From Nocardiopsis sp. TSRI0078 (GTDB taxonomy: Bacteria > Actinomycetota > Actinomycetes > Streptosporangiales > Streptosporangiaceae), in the NCBI RefSeq assembly GCF_001905145.1, contig NZ_LWLB01000005.1, positions 89,916-153,915 on the forward strand: 64,000 bases of DNA, in the 5' to 3' direction. The first letter of the stretch is position 1, and each line of letters opens with the position of its first letter. Shown here piece by piece: positions 42,702 through 51,813 of the stretch. A program made the position numbers and the translations under genes. The notes beneath the pieces were generated by a model. It had not been told where the DNA came from, made no database searches, and was given only the letters and a program-made list of their open reading frames with translations.

Positions 42702-43628
42702 TCATAGACCCGGTGCCGAAGGAAAGCTGGCGCGCAACCGGTTCGACAGATCCTGCCCGACCTGTTTCGTGAGCAACCCGCTGTAATCCACACCGACCCG
42801 CTCAGCCAGATCACCCACATGCAACCGCACCGCGGCCTCCACCAACGTCGCGTACACCTCGGTCGCCGCCCGCGTCCGCCACCACCCCACCACGTTCAAG
42901 ACCGCGAACACCAACACGGCGGGAAACCACCACACCACCAGCCCCAGGTACAGCACCCCCCACGCCACCAGAGTCGTGGCGCGCCCCAGACCCTGGCGGG
43001 CCTCGGTGATCTCCAAACGCACCTGATCGGGCAGCACCAACCACAGATGCGGCCACACCACCGCCACATCCAGGTCATGGTCGCGCTCCAACCGCTGCGC
43101 GAGTGCGTTCAACCGATCCCCGCACCAGGTCGGACGCTGCGGGTACTCCACACCCGTCCGAGCCATCCGGTCATAGGCGACCTCAAAAGTGTGCCCCTCC
43201 GCGGATCGGAACTGGTGGTCAGGAGAGCGGGCCTGCTCAACCGCTCTGTGGCGCCTGACCCACCGTTGCTGGCGCCACCCGACGAGGGGGTCCACTAACC
43301 GGGGCAGGAACCGGGGCCAGGAAGCCCAATCGGCCGCGAACCACACCCGCTCCAGAGCGACTGAGACCCCTTGGGCGGCGAGCCCGACCAGGGCGCTGGC
43401 AGCCACCACCGCGACGAACACCACCACCTGCCCGGCCACGGTGTCGATCCGCGGGTCCTCGGCCCAGACCGTGATCTGATCGAGGAGGTGGTCCAGGTCC
43501 CAAGTGTGGTCCCGCCCCAGCGTGCGCGCGCCCACGACCGCCGCGACGTAGAGGGCCCCGGGCAGGGCGAGCAGGGTCAGCCACTGCTCGGCGAGCTTCT
43601 TGCCCAGCACCGTCAGCAGGACGCCCAT
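42702..43628 (-). CDS. Polytopic membrane protein of the CHAT locus
   Basis: The product has 308 residues with ATG at 43628 and stop 42702. Four hydrophobic segments are seen (LTLLALPGALYVAAVVGAR; VVVFVAVVAASALVGLAAQG; TTLVAWGVLYLGLVVWWFP; AVLVFAVLNVVGWW). A soluble Arg-rich part lies between the first and second pair (VGWRQQRWVRRHRAVEQARS). It is 3 bases from the stop of the small zinc-ribbon gene on the same strand and divergent from the CHAT gene, so it is probably part of the same system. No family is recognised. Confidence 0.6.
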   Translation of the reverse strand: MGVLLTVLGKKLAEQWLTLLALPGALYVAAVVGARTLGRDHTWDLDHLLDQITVWAEDPRIDTVAGQVVVFVAVVAASALVGLAAQGVSVALERVWFAADWASWPRFLPRLVDPLVGWRQQRWVRRHRAVEQARSPDHQFRSAEGHTFEVAYDRMARTGVEYPQRPTWCGDRLNALAQRLERDHDLDVAVVWPHLWLVLPDQVRLEITEARQGLGRATTLVAWGVLYLGLVVWWFPAVLVFAVLNVVGWWRTRAATEVYATLVEAAVRLHVGDLAERVGVDYSGLLTKQVGQDLSNRLRASFPSAPGL

Positions 43629-43631
43629 CCC

Positions 43632-44051
43632 CTAGGCTCCCGCGCCGGGTGTCAGCCGTGTGCCGTCGATGTTGCAGGTGGGAACCACGTCAGCAGGGCT
43701 CGGCTGCCAGGCCCGCGCGCACCGTTTGCGGGGGCAGCGATAGTCGGCCGAGGCCGGCCGGGCCCGACCGATACCCGCCGCGTTCAACCCCCGCAGCTCC
43801 GGAGGCAGGACCGGCTCGGAGCTGAAGGAGTACAGGCCGTGCACGACACCCGACGCGGTCAGGGCAGTGTGCAGGAGGCGCAGGGCCGGGGCCGGATCCT
43901 GGCCCGTGCGTGCCGCGTCCAGCACCCGGTCGACCAGCGCAGGGCCCGGGGGGCGGTGGCTCAGCCGGTCACGGATGTCCGGCGCGCTTTCGCAGACGAC
44001 GGCCAACATGATCTGGACTTCGTCCAGTGCGGTTCGCGGAGGCTGGTTCAC
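43632..44051 (-). CDS. Small zinc-ribbon protein of the CHAT locus
   Basis: The GTG start at 44051 with AAAGGA upstream gives 139 residues. The N-terminal part is helical (TALDEVQIMLAVVCESAPDI, ALVDRVLDAARTGQDPAPAL); the C-terminus has a ribbon-like Cys pattern (YRCPRKRCARAWQPSPADVV, then PTCNIDGTRLTPG). Proteins with this tail are common beside CHAT/caspase-like genes in actinomycetes, where they may be adaptor or sensor modules (my recollection of the pattern, not checked). Divergent from the CHAT gene with 148 bases between starts. Confidence 0.55.
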   Translation of the reverse strand: MNQPPRTALDEVQIMLAVVCESAPDIRDRLSHRPPGPALVDRVLDAARTGQDPAPALRLLHTALTASGVVHGLYSFSSEPVLPPELRGLNAAGIGRARPASADYRCPRKRCARAWQPSPADVVPTCNIDGTRLTPGAGA

Positions 44052-44199
44052 ACGATTCCTTTCCGCTCCCAAGGAGTCGGCGTCCGAAGGATGAGGGGAG
44101 GTGCGCACCAAGAGCGTATCGGCGCGAATCCCTGCTATACGGCGACTTCGGGAACTAGGCTTCTGCTGTTACCAGAACGCGAGGACGAGGTGGCCAAGG

Positions 44200-47100
44200 G
44201 TGCGGGAACAGTGGTTGTCGGCTGTGGATGCGCAGATACGGCAGGTCATTGACAGCCGTGATCCATCCGCCATGCTGGAGTGGGAGGCAGTGGGAGAGTT
44301 CGCTCTCCTGGCCGAGTACCTTGATGCGCACCCCGACGACCTCGAGGTCTCACACGCAGTGGGGTTGTCTCATTGGTTCCGGTATCTGGCGTTGCCTGAA
44401 TGGCAGAACCAGACCGATCTGGACGGCGCCGTCCGTGCCTTGGCACCATGTCTTCTGGCCGGCTTGGAGCCGCTCCCCGAACCTCTTTTGCCGTTGCTCG
44501 CGGAGGAGGCTGCCCCCGTAGCCACTGATCTGCTGAGGCAGACGTCGTTCTCCACCGACGCCGACCTTCTGGCTGCCACGGTCTATGCGTGGGAGTGTAT
44601 GGTGCACGCCACACCGGATAAACACCCCGAACAAGCCGGATATCTGTCCCATCTCGGCGCAGCGCTGCAAGTTCGTTTCGAGCGCACCGGCGATGGCACC
44701 GACTTGGAGAAGGCGGTCACCGTCGGCCGCCAGGCGGTCCAGGCCACCCCGAACGACCACCCCTCCCAGGCCGGGTGCCTGTCCAACCTTGGCGCAGCGC
44801 TGCGGATCCGCTTCGGGCGTACAGGCGATGTAGGAGATCTGGACGAGGCGGTCACCGTCGGCCGCCAGGCGGTCCAGGCCACCCCGAGCAATCATCCCGA
44901 ACAAGCCGCGCGTCTGTCCAACCTCGGCGTAGCGCTGCAGGCCCGCTTCGGGCGTACAGGCGATACGGCGGACCTGAACGAGGCGATCACCGTCATCCGC
45001 CAAGCAATCCATGCCACCCCGAACGACCACCCCTCCCAGACCGTGTACCTGTCCAACCTCGGCATGGCACTGTGGACCCGGTTCGAGTGCACCGGGGACA
45101 GGACCGACCTGGACGAGGCGATCACCGTCATCCGCCAAGCAGTCCACGCCACCCCGAACGACCACCCCAACCAGACCGTGTACCTGTCCAACCTTGGCGC
45201 AGCGCTGCGGATCCGCTTCGGGCGTACAGGCGATGTAGGAGATCTGGACGAGGCGATCACTGTCGCCCGCCGGGCGGTCCAGGCCACCCCGAACAACCAC
45301 CCTGACCAGACCATCATGTTGTCTGACCTCAGTCTCGCACTACAAGTCCGGTTCGGGCACGCTGGGGATGGGACCGACCTGAACGAGGCGATCACCGTCA
45401 TCCGCCAAGCAGTCCACGCCACCCCGAACGACCACCCCTCCCAGGCCGGGCTCCTGGACAGTCTTGGCGCAGCGCTGGCATCTCGGTTCGAGCGCACCAG
45501 GGACGGGACCGACCTGGACGAGGCGATCACCGCGTTCGGCGACGCGTGGCAGGTGCACTCCGCTCCGACGAGGTGGCGTATCCGAGCGGGACATGCATTG
45601 GCAGGGTTGGTATCTGACACTGATCCGGTGCGCGCGGCTGAGGTGTGGCAAGAGGTGATCGAGCTCCTGCCACGAGTCGTTCCGCGCCAGCTGGTCCGCG
45701 CCGATCAGCAATACGAGTTGGGTCAGTTTTTCGGATGGGCCAGTCAGGCCGCCGCAGCGATGCTGTCCCACCCCGGCCTAGACGAACATCAGCGGGCCAT
45801 GCGCGCGCTGGCCGTAGTCGAGGCTGGACGGGGCGTGTTGCTGAGTCAGGCATTGAACATTCGCGGTGCGCTTACCAGCCTCGAACACCACGCTCCAGGC
45901 CTGGCTTCTCGGTACGTTCGCCTACGCGACCTTCTGGACCCGCCCATCTCAACCGCGTCTGAACACAACGTCGCCGAGGGTGACGTCCCACCCCTGACCA
46001 CTGAGGTGCCGGGCGAAGGGGAAGCTAGGAAGGCGCATGCTCGCGAGATCAGTCTGGTGCAGGATCGGCATCGTTTGGCGAGTGAGTTCGACGCGGTCCT
46101 AGAGGAGATCCGGACGCTGGACGGTTTCGAGACCTTCGGATTGCCGCCATCCGCGCAGGAGCTACTCCAAGAGGCCAGTGAGGGGCCAGTGGTGGTGTTC
46201 ACGACCGACCCCTACCGTTGTGATGCTCTACTGCTCACCGCCGCCAGTGTCACCCATCTGGAGTTGCCCGGCCTGACCTGGGAGGTGCTGGTGAAGAAGG
46301 TCGTCGCCTTCTACCAGGCCCAAGAACAGATCTGGACCACTGCCGATGCGGGACAGGGTGAGGATCCGCAGAAGGTGCTAACAGAAATCCTGGAATGGTT
46401 ATGGGACGTGGCGGCGGGCCCGGTCCTGGACGCCTTGGGCTTTGACACCGAACCAACAGAAGATGAGTGGCCGCGCGTGTGGTGGTCCCCTGGAGGCATG
46501 CTGGGACAGTTGCCCCTGCACGCCGCCGGCCACCACAACGATCCGCCCGGGGCACGGCGCACGGTGATGGACCGCGTCATCTCCTCCTACACCCCGACCG
46601 TGCGGGCCCTGCGCTATGCCCGCGAACAGGCCGCCCACCACGAGCACGGAGCAGACGCCCAGGAAGGGGCACTGGTGGTGGCGATGCCCACCACCCCCGG
46701 TCAGGGTGCCCTACCGTTTGTGACAGTGGAGGTGGAAAAGGTAAGCGGCCATGTGCCCGACTCCATCGTTTTGACCAAGGCCAGCACTGTGTCCGACAGC
46801 ACAAGCTTTGATGCGTTGGCCGTGCCGACCAAGGCCAGGGTGCTGGAGCTCCTGCCCCGGGTTCCGATTGTCCACTTCGCCTGTCACGGGCACACCGACC
46901 CTGATGATCCCTCACAGAGCAGGCTGCTGTTGCATGACCATGCCGAGGACCCGTTGACCGTGGCGGAGTTGGGGTCGGTTCGTCTGGACCGGGCGCAGCT
47001 GGCGTATCTGTCGGCATGCAGGACCGCTTCCCTCACCAATGTGGAGTTGTTCGACGAGGCGGTTCATGTGGCCTCGGCGATCCAGCTGGCCGGGTTCCCA

Positions 47101-47340
47101 CACGTGGTCGGGACCCTGTGGGAGGTCAACGACCAGGTCAGTGCGACTATCGCCGACCTGTTCTACACCCATCTGCGTGGAGAGGCCGAGCAGACGATAG
47201 ACCCGACACGAGCCGCACACGCACTGCACGCCGCGGTGCGAGCAGTACGGGACGGTGCTGACCTGCAGGACACATTGCCTGGCTGGGATCGGATCGCAGC
47301 ACCGTTGTTGTGGGCCCCCTACCTCCATATCGGGGCATGA
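44200..47340 (+). CDS. CHAT-domain protease-like protein with TPR array
   Basis: GTG 44200 is preferred over the GTG at 44101, as GAGG lies 8-11 bases upstream and the family N-terminus (REQWLSAVDAQIRQVIDSRD) begins there. About 1046 residues. Residues about 125-460 are TPR-like repeats of the form LSNLG-AL--RFGRTGD--DLDEAITV-RQA (at least seven). The C-terminal CHAT domain carries VHFACHGHTDPDDPSQSRLL near residue 890 and AQLAYLSACRTASLTNVELF near 938, the His-Cys pair of caspase-like CHAT proteases. Such proteins are effectors in abortive defence or programmed death systems. The activation signal is unknown. Confidence 0.85.
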   Translation: MREQWLSAVDAQIRQVIDSRDPSAMLEWEAVGEFALLAEYLDAHPDDLEVSHAVGLSHWFRYLALPEWQNQTDLDGAVRALAPCLLAGLEPLPEPLLPLLAEEAAPVATDLLRQTSFSTDADLLAATVYAWECMVHATPDKHPEQAGYLSHLGAALQVRFERTGDGTDLEKAVTVGRQAVQATPNDHPSQAGCLSNLGAALRIRFGRTGDVGDLDEAVTVGRQAVQATPSNHPEQAARLSNLGVALQARFGRTGDTADLNEAITVIRQAIHATPNDHPSQTVYLSNLGMALWTRFECTGDRTDLDEAITVIRQAVHATPNDHPNQTVYLSNLGAALRIRFGRTGDVGDLDEAITVARRAVQATPNNHPDQTIMLSDLSLALQVRFGHAGDGTDLNEAITVIRQAVHATPNDHPSQAGLLDSLGAALASRFERTRDGTDLDEAITAFGDAWQVHSAPTRWRIRAGHALAGLVSDTDPVRAAEVWQEVIELLPRVVPRQLVRADQQYELGQFFGWASQAAAAMLSHPGLDEHQRAMRALAVVEAGRGVLLSQALNIRGALTSLEHHAPGLASRYVRLRDLLDPPISTASEHNVAEGDVPPLTTEVPGEGEARKAHAREISLVQDRHRLASEFDAVLEEIRTLDGFETFGLPPSAQELLQEASEGPVVVFTTDPYRCDALLLTAASVTHLELPGLTWEVLVKKVVAFYQAQEQIWTTADAGQGEDPQKVLTEILEWLWDVAAGPVLDALGFDTEPTEDEWPRVWWSPGGMLGQLPLHAAGHHNDPPGARRTVMDRVISSYTPTVRALRYAREQAAHHEHGADAQEGALVVAMPTTPGQGALPFVTVEVEKVSGHVPDSIVLTKASTVSDSTSFDALAVPTKARVLELLPRVPIVHFACHGHTDPDDPSQSRLLLHDHAEDPLTVAELGSVRLDRAQLAYLSACRTASLTNVELFDEAVHVASAIQLAGFPHVVGTLWEVNDQVSATIADLFYTHLRGEAEQTIDPTRAAHALHAAVRAVRDGADLQDTLPGWDRIAAPLLWAPYLHIGA

Positions 47341-47405
47341 GCCACTCCAGTTCCACACAGTGATACCTCGATACCCGGCCAGAACCAGACAGCCTGGAAC
47401 GAGGA

Positions 47406-47579
47406 CCTCGCGAGGTGCCATCGGACGCCGACAGGGGCCGGTGTGTGCTCCGATTATGCTCCGCAGTTCCGGACTGGCACGACAGCGGACGACACCTCTT
47501 GACACGAAACGATGGTGATGATCGGATGGATAGGGACGAAACGGCATCGTGTGGCAGGTAGAGGCACGAAAGCGCCGGA
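47406..47579 (+). repeat. Conserved arm preceding att copy 2
   Basis: The same arm as at 42112, beginning CTCGCGAGGTGCCATCGGAC and ending GCACGAAAGCGCCGGA, with scattered substitutions. Confidence 0.7.
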
Positions 47580-47624
47580 CTTCTAATCCGATGGCCGCAG
47601 GTTCGAATCCTGCCGGGTGCGCCA
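47580..47624 (+). other. tRNA-Arg(UCU) 3'-half att copy 2
   Basis: The 45-base core CTTCTAATCCGATGGCCGCA... to GTGCGCCA, two bases different from copy 1 at most. The intact integrase gene ends 32 bases downstream. Confidence 0.87.
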
Positions 47625-47655
47625 CAAAACCCCAGGTCAGACGGGGCGCACAACC

Positions 47656-49014
47656 TCATCTCAGAGGAGTCGCCGCACTGATGGGACCAGGGTGGGACCG
47701 AGATGGGACCGGCCTCGCGTTCCCCCTTCGCGCCCGTCCTCGCTGGTGGGTTCTGCCGGAGTCACGTAGCACCAGCCACGCGGTCCGCTCGGCCGCCTCC
47801 CGCGCGACCTGCGGCAACACGCTGGAATAGGTGTCCGCGGTGAGCACGATGCTGGCATGGCCCAGCATCGCCTGCACCACTTTCAACTCCACCCCCGCCG
47901 CCAGCGCCAACGTCGCCGCACCGTGGCGCAGATCGTGCAACCGCACCGGCGGCAACCCACTCTCCGTGTTCAGTTTCCGGAACAGTCGGGACAGACGCTG
48001 AGGAGCCAGCGGACCGCCCCGAACGGCGGTGAACACGAACCCGCGTGGATCCCACACCCGGTCATGAGATTCAGCTTCCTTCTGCTGGTGCCACTGGTGG
48101 CGGCGCAACATCCCGGTGGTGGTGTGGTCCAGCACGAGCATGCGGCGGCTCGCCGCGCTCTTGGGCGCCAACTCCACCAACCCACCCCGGTGGGCCTGGA
48201 ACTGGCGGGTGACGCGCACGGTGCCCTGGACCAGTTCGAGGTCAGGCCACCGCAGGGCCACCACCTCACCACGGCGCAGCCCCGTCATCACCAGCAGGTG
48301 GAACAGAGCGTACAGCCGATGATCGGAGACGAAGTCCAGGAAAGCGCGGGTCTGCTCCACCGTCCACACCGCCACCGCCGGCCGCACACCGCTGTGGGCC
48401 CATTCGGCCACCGCCTGGTCGGTCCACACCACCGGCCGCGCGCTCCGGCCGCTCTCCAACCGCAGCCCCTGGGCCGGGTTGGCGGGCAGCAACCGCTCAC
48501 GCACAGCGGTGTTCAACGCCGCCCGCAGAGTGGCACGGATCCGCTGCACCGTCGCCGCGGACAACGGCGCCCCGGTGGACGCCGTGTGCTGAGAAATGTG
48601 CTCGAAGGCCTCCCGTACCCGGGAGGGAGTCAGCTCCTCCAACGGCACATCACCCAAGTGGGGAGTGAGGTAACGGTGGATGTGCTCGGCGTAGCTGACG
48701 CGGGTCAAGGGACGCAGCCGGGTACGCGTGGCCAGCCAACGCTCCAACCACACCGCCACCGTCACCACCGACGGATCCACCCCGGCCCCGTCCAACTCCC
48801 GGGCCTGGCACAGACCTTCGCGAGCGGCGTCCCGGGAGGCGAACCCACCCCGACGCACCCGGTGCCTCCCGCCCGGAGCGTGCTCCAACTCCACCGAGAA
48901 GTACCAGCTCCCGTGCCCCCGCCGCGACAGCCCAGGACACCGACCCTCCCAAGCTTTCGCCCCCTTGGTGCCGCGGCACCCGCACCGCTTGTACACCGAA
49001 CCCGAGCCAGACAT
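47656..49014 (-). CDS. int: Tyrosine site-specific integrase (intact copy)
   Basis: ATG 49014 (an in-frame upstream start exists at 49056) gives about 452 residues. The N-terminus has a Cys cluster (SVYKRCGCRGT) followed by an arm-binding AP2-like region. A SAM-like domain lies near residues 95-170 (VAVWLERWLATRTRLRPLTR). The catalytic domain has LMVTGLRRGEVVALRW (box I Arg), RLHDLRHGAATLALAAGVEL (box II) and LTADTYSSVLPQVA (Tyr). It lies with its 3' end next to the tRNA-Arg half, as expected for an integrase targeting that site. It is the only intact one of four copies. Confidence 0.9.
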   Translation of the reverse strand: MSGSGSVYKRCGCRGTKGAKAWEGRCPGLSRRGHGSWYFSVELEHAPGGRHRVRRGGFASRDAAREGLCQARELDGAGVDPSVVTVAVWLERWLATRTRLRPLTRVSYAEHIHRYLTPHLGDVPLEELTPSRVREAFEHISQHTASTGAPLSAATVQRIRATLRAALNTAVRERLLPANPAQGLRLESGRSARPVVWTDQAVAEWAHSGVRPAVAVWTVEQTRAFLDFVSDHRLYALFHLLVMTGLRRGEVVALRWPDLELVQGTVRVTRQFQAHRGGLVELAPKSAASRRMLVLDHTTTGMLRRHQWHQQKEAESHDRVWDPRGFVFTAVRGGPLAPQRLSRLFRKLNTESGLPPVRLHDLRHGAATLALAAGVELKVVQAMLGHASIVLTADTYSSVLPQVAREAAERTAWLVLRDSGRTHQRGRARRGNARPVPSRSHPGPISAATPLR

Positions 49015-49489
49015 GACCAACACCCCTGCAACCAGTCTCCCCCGAGCGGGAGCCAAGAGCAGCCAGTGTGTAGGTCAGAGGTGATCGAGCTGCCCCACCT
49101 GCCTAACGGCTACCGAGTAGCGGGAGGCGATCCCGGCACATGCCAGAGCCTTCACCAGCCCCGGCACGAGACAGTTCACCCGTCCTCTGGATGTGATCGG
49201 TCCTCGCTGACCAGCACGGACATCACCGCTCACCGAGAATGAAACAGCCCTGCCTCACACGTAGCCATGTACATCGACGACAGACAGGTGATCAACGCCT
49301 CTTCGACCGGCCAGCACGTGCGGGTCGAACCCGTGGAATCAGAGTTCTGCTCCTCCGATTCATGGGCGCCATCCGTCCGATCTCACCGAACGAGTAGCAG
49401 CACGAATCAGTCACTCCAGAAGACAGGAGGGGCACGAGTTTTCTATTCGACATCTAAATTAGATTTGACCCAATTCCTAATCCGCAAAC
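49015..49489. other. Intergenic region upstream of the integrase
   Basis: About 475 bases. It holds repeat copy D (49118-49174) and an AT-rich stretch near 49440-49490. A short frame at 49267-49503 has no recognisable feature and is probably not coding. Confidence 0.5.
49118..49174 (+). repeat. Dispersed hairpin repeat, copy D
   Basis: TAGCGGGAGGCGATCCCGG to GGCACGAGACAG, about 100 bases upstream of the integrase start and reversed with respect to its direction. Confidence 0.65.
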
Positions 49490-49873
49490 TTAGAACGCAA
49501 TAATCTGAACCTGACCTGCCTGGGGTTCATCTAGGCGGACTTCAAAGAGACCGGAGCCAGAGAAAGCAATACGAAAGGTTTCCAGCGGGTCCGAAACAAC
49601 GAACTCCCCAATATTCGGATCCAACCTTCCAGAGAAAATCACCCGAGGGAGCAAGTCACCTTCATATCCATCACGGAGAACTTGCACTTTCACAGCCCCC
49701 TCCATTGGCAGGCGAACGGCGAAAGCCAGGGAGCCTGGAATTAAGTGCGGCGAATCACTTGGCCCGTCCCATTCACCGTGATCGGCATCCTCCAGGAAAC
49801 CTTCAGCCTCCAACAAGAGGTAGGCATACTGAATCTCCTTGAATACCTCTCCAATCACTCGACCAGTCGACAT
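49490..49873 (-). CDS. Hypothetical protein, possible immunity-like
   Basis: ATG 49873 gives 127 residues: STGRVIGEVFKEIQYAYLLL, LAFAVRLPMEGAVKVQVLRD, and AFSGSGLFEVRLDEPQAGQV. It is acidic and beta-rich with no helix-turn-helix. GC is lower than the surroundings. It starts directly after the stop of the small zinc-ribbon gene (TAGATG), so they are an operon. The function is unknown; small immunity proteins are one possibility. Confidence 0.5.
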   Translation of the reverse strand: MSTGRVIGEVFKEIQYAYLLLEAEGFLEDADHGEWDGPSDSPHLIPGSLAFAVRLPMEGAVKVQVLRDGYEGDLLPRVIFSGRLDPNIGEFVVSDPLETFRIAFSGSGLFEVRLDEPQAGQVQIIAF

Positions 49874-50033
49874 CTAGAACATTTCCCCATTCATCCATTC
49901 TTTCAAAATACTTCTTACGGAGTTTCCTTGCCGCCGATAGCACGTGCCACAGTACAGAGAGGCAGTCTGTGGAGTTCCTGGAGGCACGAGTGCAGTGGGA
50001 GGCACGTGATCTGGAACCCAGTTTCCAGTCTTA
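49874..50033 (-). pseudogene. Small Cys-motif gene truncated by IS5-like element
   Basis: The visible part (KTGNWVPDHVPPTALVPPGT, LYCGTCYRRQGNSVRSILKE) has a C-x2-C zinc-ribbon half. The IS at 50034 cuts its 5' end, and the frame's present start inside the IS (50083) is not original. Rejoining with the sequence after 50895 gives SALPRTGLKTGNWVP as a plausible upstream continuation. It was probably co-transcribed with the gene at 49490. Confidence 0.55.
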
Positions 50034-50893
50034 GAGCTCATCTCAAAAGCTCTGCGCGGCAGTCCTGAACCTGGCATGATCACTTACTGTGAGTGATGTG
50101 TTGCCCGACGGCCTCTGGGAGATCGTCCAACCCTGCTGCCACCCGCGCCAAAACCGACCGGCCCCGCGCAGACCAGAGAGCGGTACTGACCACCGTGCTG
50201 TTCGTTCAGGCCTCGGGCTGCTTCTGGGAGGAAGGCCGACGGTCTGTTCGGTGTCACCCGCGCTACCGCGCACCGCTGGTTGAAAGACCTAGACCAAGAT
50301 GGGCCTGTGGACCCGCATCCACCAGGCCGTCCTGGACGAGCTGGGCAGACGCGCCCTGCTGGACTGGTCCCGCGCCACCTTCGACTCCCAGTCGATCCGC
50401 GCCAAAAGAGGGGGAGAACACGGGGCCAAATCCTACCGATAGGGGCAAACCCGGCTCCAAGCTCCACCTGCTGTGCGACAACCAAGGCCTGCCGCTGGTC
50501 TGCACGATCTCCGCGGCCAACGTCAACGACGGCCAAGCGCTCCAACTCCTGGTCCGGGGTATCCCCGCAGTGCAGTCCCGCCGTGGCCCTCGTAGGCGAC
50601 GTCCGGCCAAGCTTCATGGCGACAAGGCCTACCACTCCCGTGACCCGCGCCGCTGGCTGCGCGAACGTGACATTGGTGTACGCATCGCTCGCCCCGGCGT
50701 AGAGTCCTCCCAACGGCTGGACCGCCACCGGTACAAGATCGAGCGCTCCATCGCCTGGCGGGGCTCCTACCGCAGGCTGAACGTGCGCTGGGAGCGCAAG
50801 GCCTCCACCTTCCTCGCCATGCTCGGCATCGCCTGCCTCCTCATCTGTTACAAGCACCTGTCCAAGCATGCTGGTGGCTTTTGAGATGAGCTC
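50034..50893 (+). mobile_element. IS5-family element (IS427-like), defective
   Basis: The ends GAGCTCATCTCAAAA (left) and TTTTGAGATGAGCTC (right) are inverted repeats, flanked by TA (50032-50033 and 50894-50895), consistent with an IS5-group target duplication. 860 bp. The transposase inside is frameshifted. The related element at 63174 has a similar end (AAGCTCATCTCATTTGG). Confidence 0.82.
50089..50884 (+). pseudogene. IS5-family transposase, frameshifted
   Basis: The N-terminus is in one frame (MSDVLPDGLWEIVQPCCHPR), the middle in another (starting at 50280), and the C-terminal half (KLHLLCDNQGLPLVCTISAA, KLHGDKAYHSRDPRRWLRER, RIARPGVESSQRLDRHRYKI, ERSIAWRGSYRRLNVRWERK) in a third. At least two frameshifts are needed, more than the usual single programmed shift of the group, so it is probably inactive. 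First catalytic Asp would lie in TFDSQSIRA (frame-broken), the second in GDKAY and Glu in KIERSI. Confidence 0.75.
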
Positions 50894-51020
50894 TAAGCCC
50901 GGTACGAGGCAGCGCCGACCAAAGTCCACCGACAGGAGCGAAAACACCGCGCAGGCCTGAACTGGCCGCCACATAAGCGTTATGGCATGATGCGGGGCAT
51001 GTTCATCGACAGAAAGGCCC

Positions 51021-51388
51021 ATGCCGCGTAGACGGCCGGGACGCATGCGCGCAGAGGACAAAGAAAAGCACCAGCGATCAAAGGCCTATCGTCCAAGACG
51101 ATGGCCGAGATCCGACGAGCCGAACACCGCCACCCGCAGCTGTGGCCAGGGATCATCAACAAGGCACTCCCCAGGTGGGAGAAGTACGCCCGCGACCCCA
51201 GGCACCCCCCATGGAACGACCACCTCTATCCCCGCTCGCGGTACTGCTGCTGGGAATGCTGCGGCAGCCCACTGATGGCCAAGGACTTCCTCGACATACT
51301 GGTCCACGCCATGCGGAGCAGTTCAGCGCGTGAAATACGTGCCCGTCTCAGACACCTGGACGAACTCCACGGCCTCCCGTTCCCATGA
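51021..51388 (+). CDS. Cys-rich hypothetical protein, possibly frameshifted
   Basis: Two overlapping frames read like one protein: RRRPGRMRAEDKEKHQRSKA from ATG 51021 and MAEIRRAEHRHPQLWPGIIN from ATG 51101, the latter going on to WNDHLYPRSRYCCWECCGSP and REIRARLRHLDELHGLPFP, stop 51388. A one-base frameshift near 51094 would join them (YRPK-TMAEIRR). The alternative is that only 51101-51388 (95 residues) is translated. A good terminator follows at 51396-51424. No family is recognised. Confidence 0.5.
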
Positions 51389-51395
51389 CACAAGA

Positions 51396-51424
51396 GGCCC
51401 AAGGAGTCCAACGCTCCTTGGGCC
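51396..51424 (+). terminator. Terminator-like hairpin
   Basis: GGCCCAAGGAG (51396-51406) and CTCCTTGGGCC (51414-51424) form a perfect 11-base-pair stem with a 7-base loop, 8 bases after the stop at 51388. Confidence 0.75.
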
Positions 51425-51594
51425 CAGTCTGAATACCGCGAAGATCAAGGAGGTCCGCGCAGATCAGTGGCCGGGCGCTCCGAGACCCCGGCTGAGCAGC
51501 CGTCGTACCTGTCATGCCCCCACCTGGGATGACTCGCCCACTGGCCATCTGAGCAACCACGATGGACTGCTCACTCTCAGCCACACGGCGAGAA

Positions 51595-51768
51595 CCTCGC
51601 GAGGTGCCATCGGACGCCACCGAGGGCCGGTGTGTGCTCCGTTTGTGCTCCGCAGTTCCGGACTGGGACGACACCGGGTGGCACCTCTTAACACGAAACG
51701 ATGGCGGTGATCGGATGGATAGGGACGAAACGGCACCCTGTGGCACGTAGAGACACGAAAGCACCGGA
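51595..51768 (+). repeat. Conserved arm preceding att copy 3
   Basis: The same arm as at 42112 and 47406, from CTCGCGAGGTGCCATCGGAC to GACACGAAAGCACCGGA. Confidence 0.7.
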
Positions 51769-51813
51769 CTTCTAATCCGATGGCCGCAGGTTCGAATCCT
51801 GCCGGGTGCGCCA
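51769..51813 (+). other. tRNA-Arg(UCU) 3'-half att copy 3
   Basis: The 45-base core is identical to copy 2 in the part from CTTCTAATCCGATGGCCGCA to GTGCGCCA. A partial resemblance of the preceding bases (GCACCCTGTGGC...TAGAG) to a tRNA 5' half is too poor for a functional gene. Confidence 0.87.

Noticed and set aside
49267..49503. 78-codon plus-strand frame
   Set aside because: No ribosome site, no motif and a composition typical of intergenic DNA.
51710..51813. Possible complete tRNA-Arg gene
   Set aside because: The bases before the anticodon loop do not form a matching acceptor, D-arm and anticodon stem with the 3' half, so the site is an att copy only.
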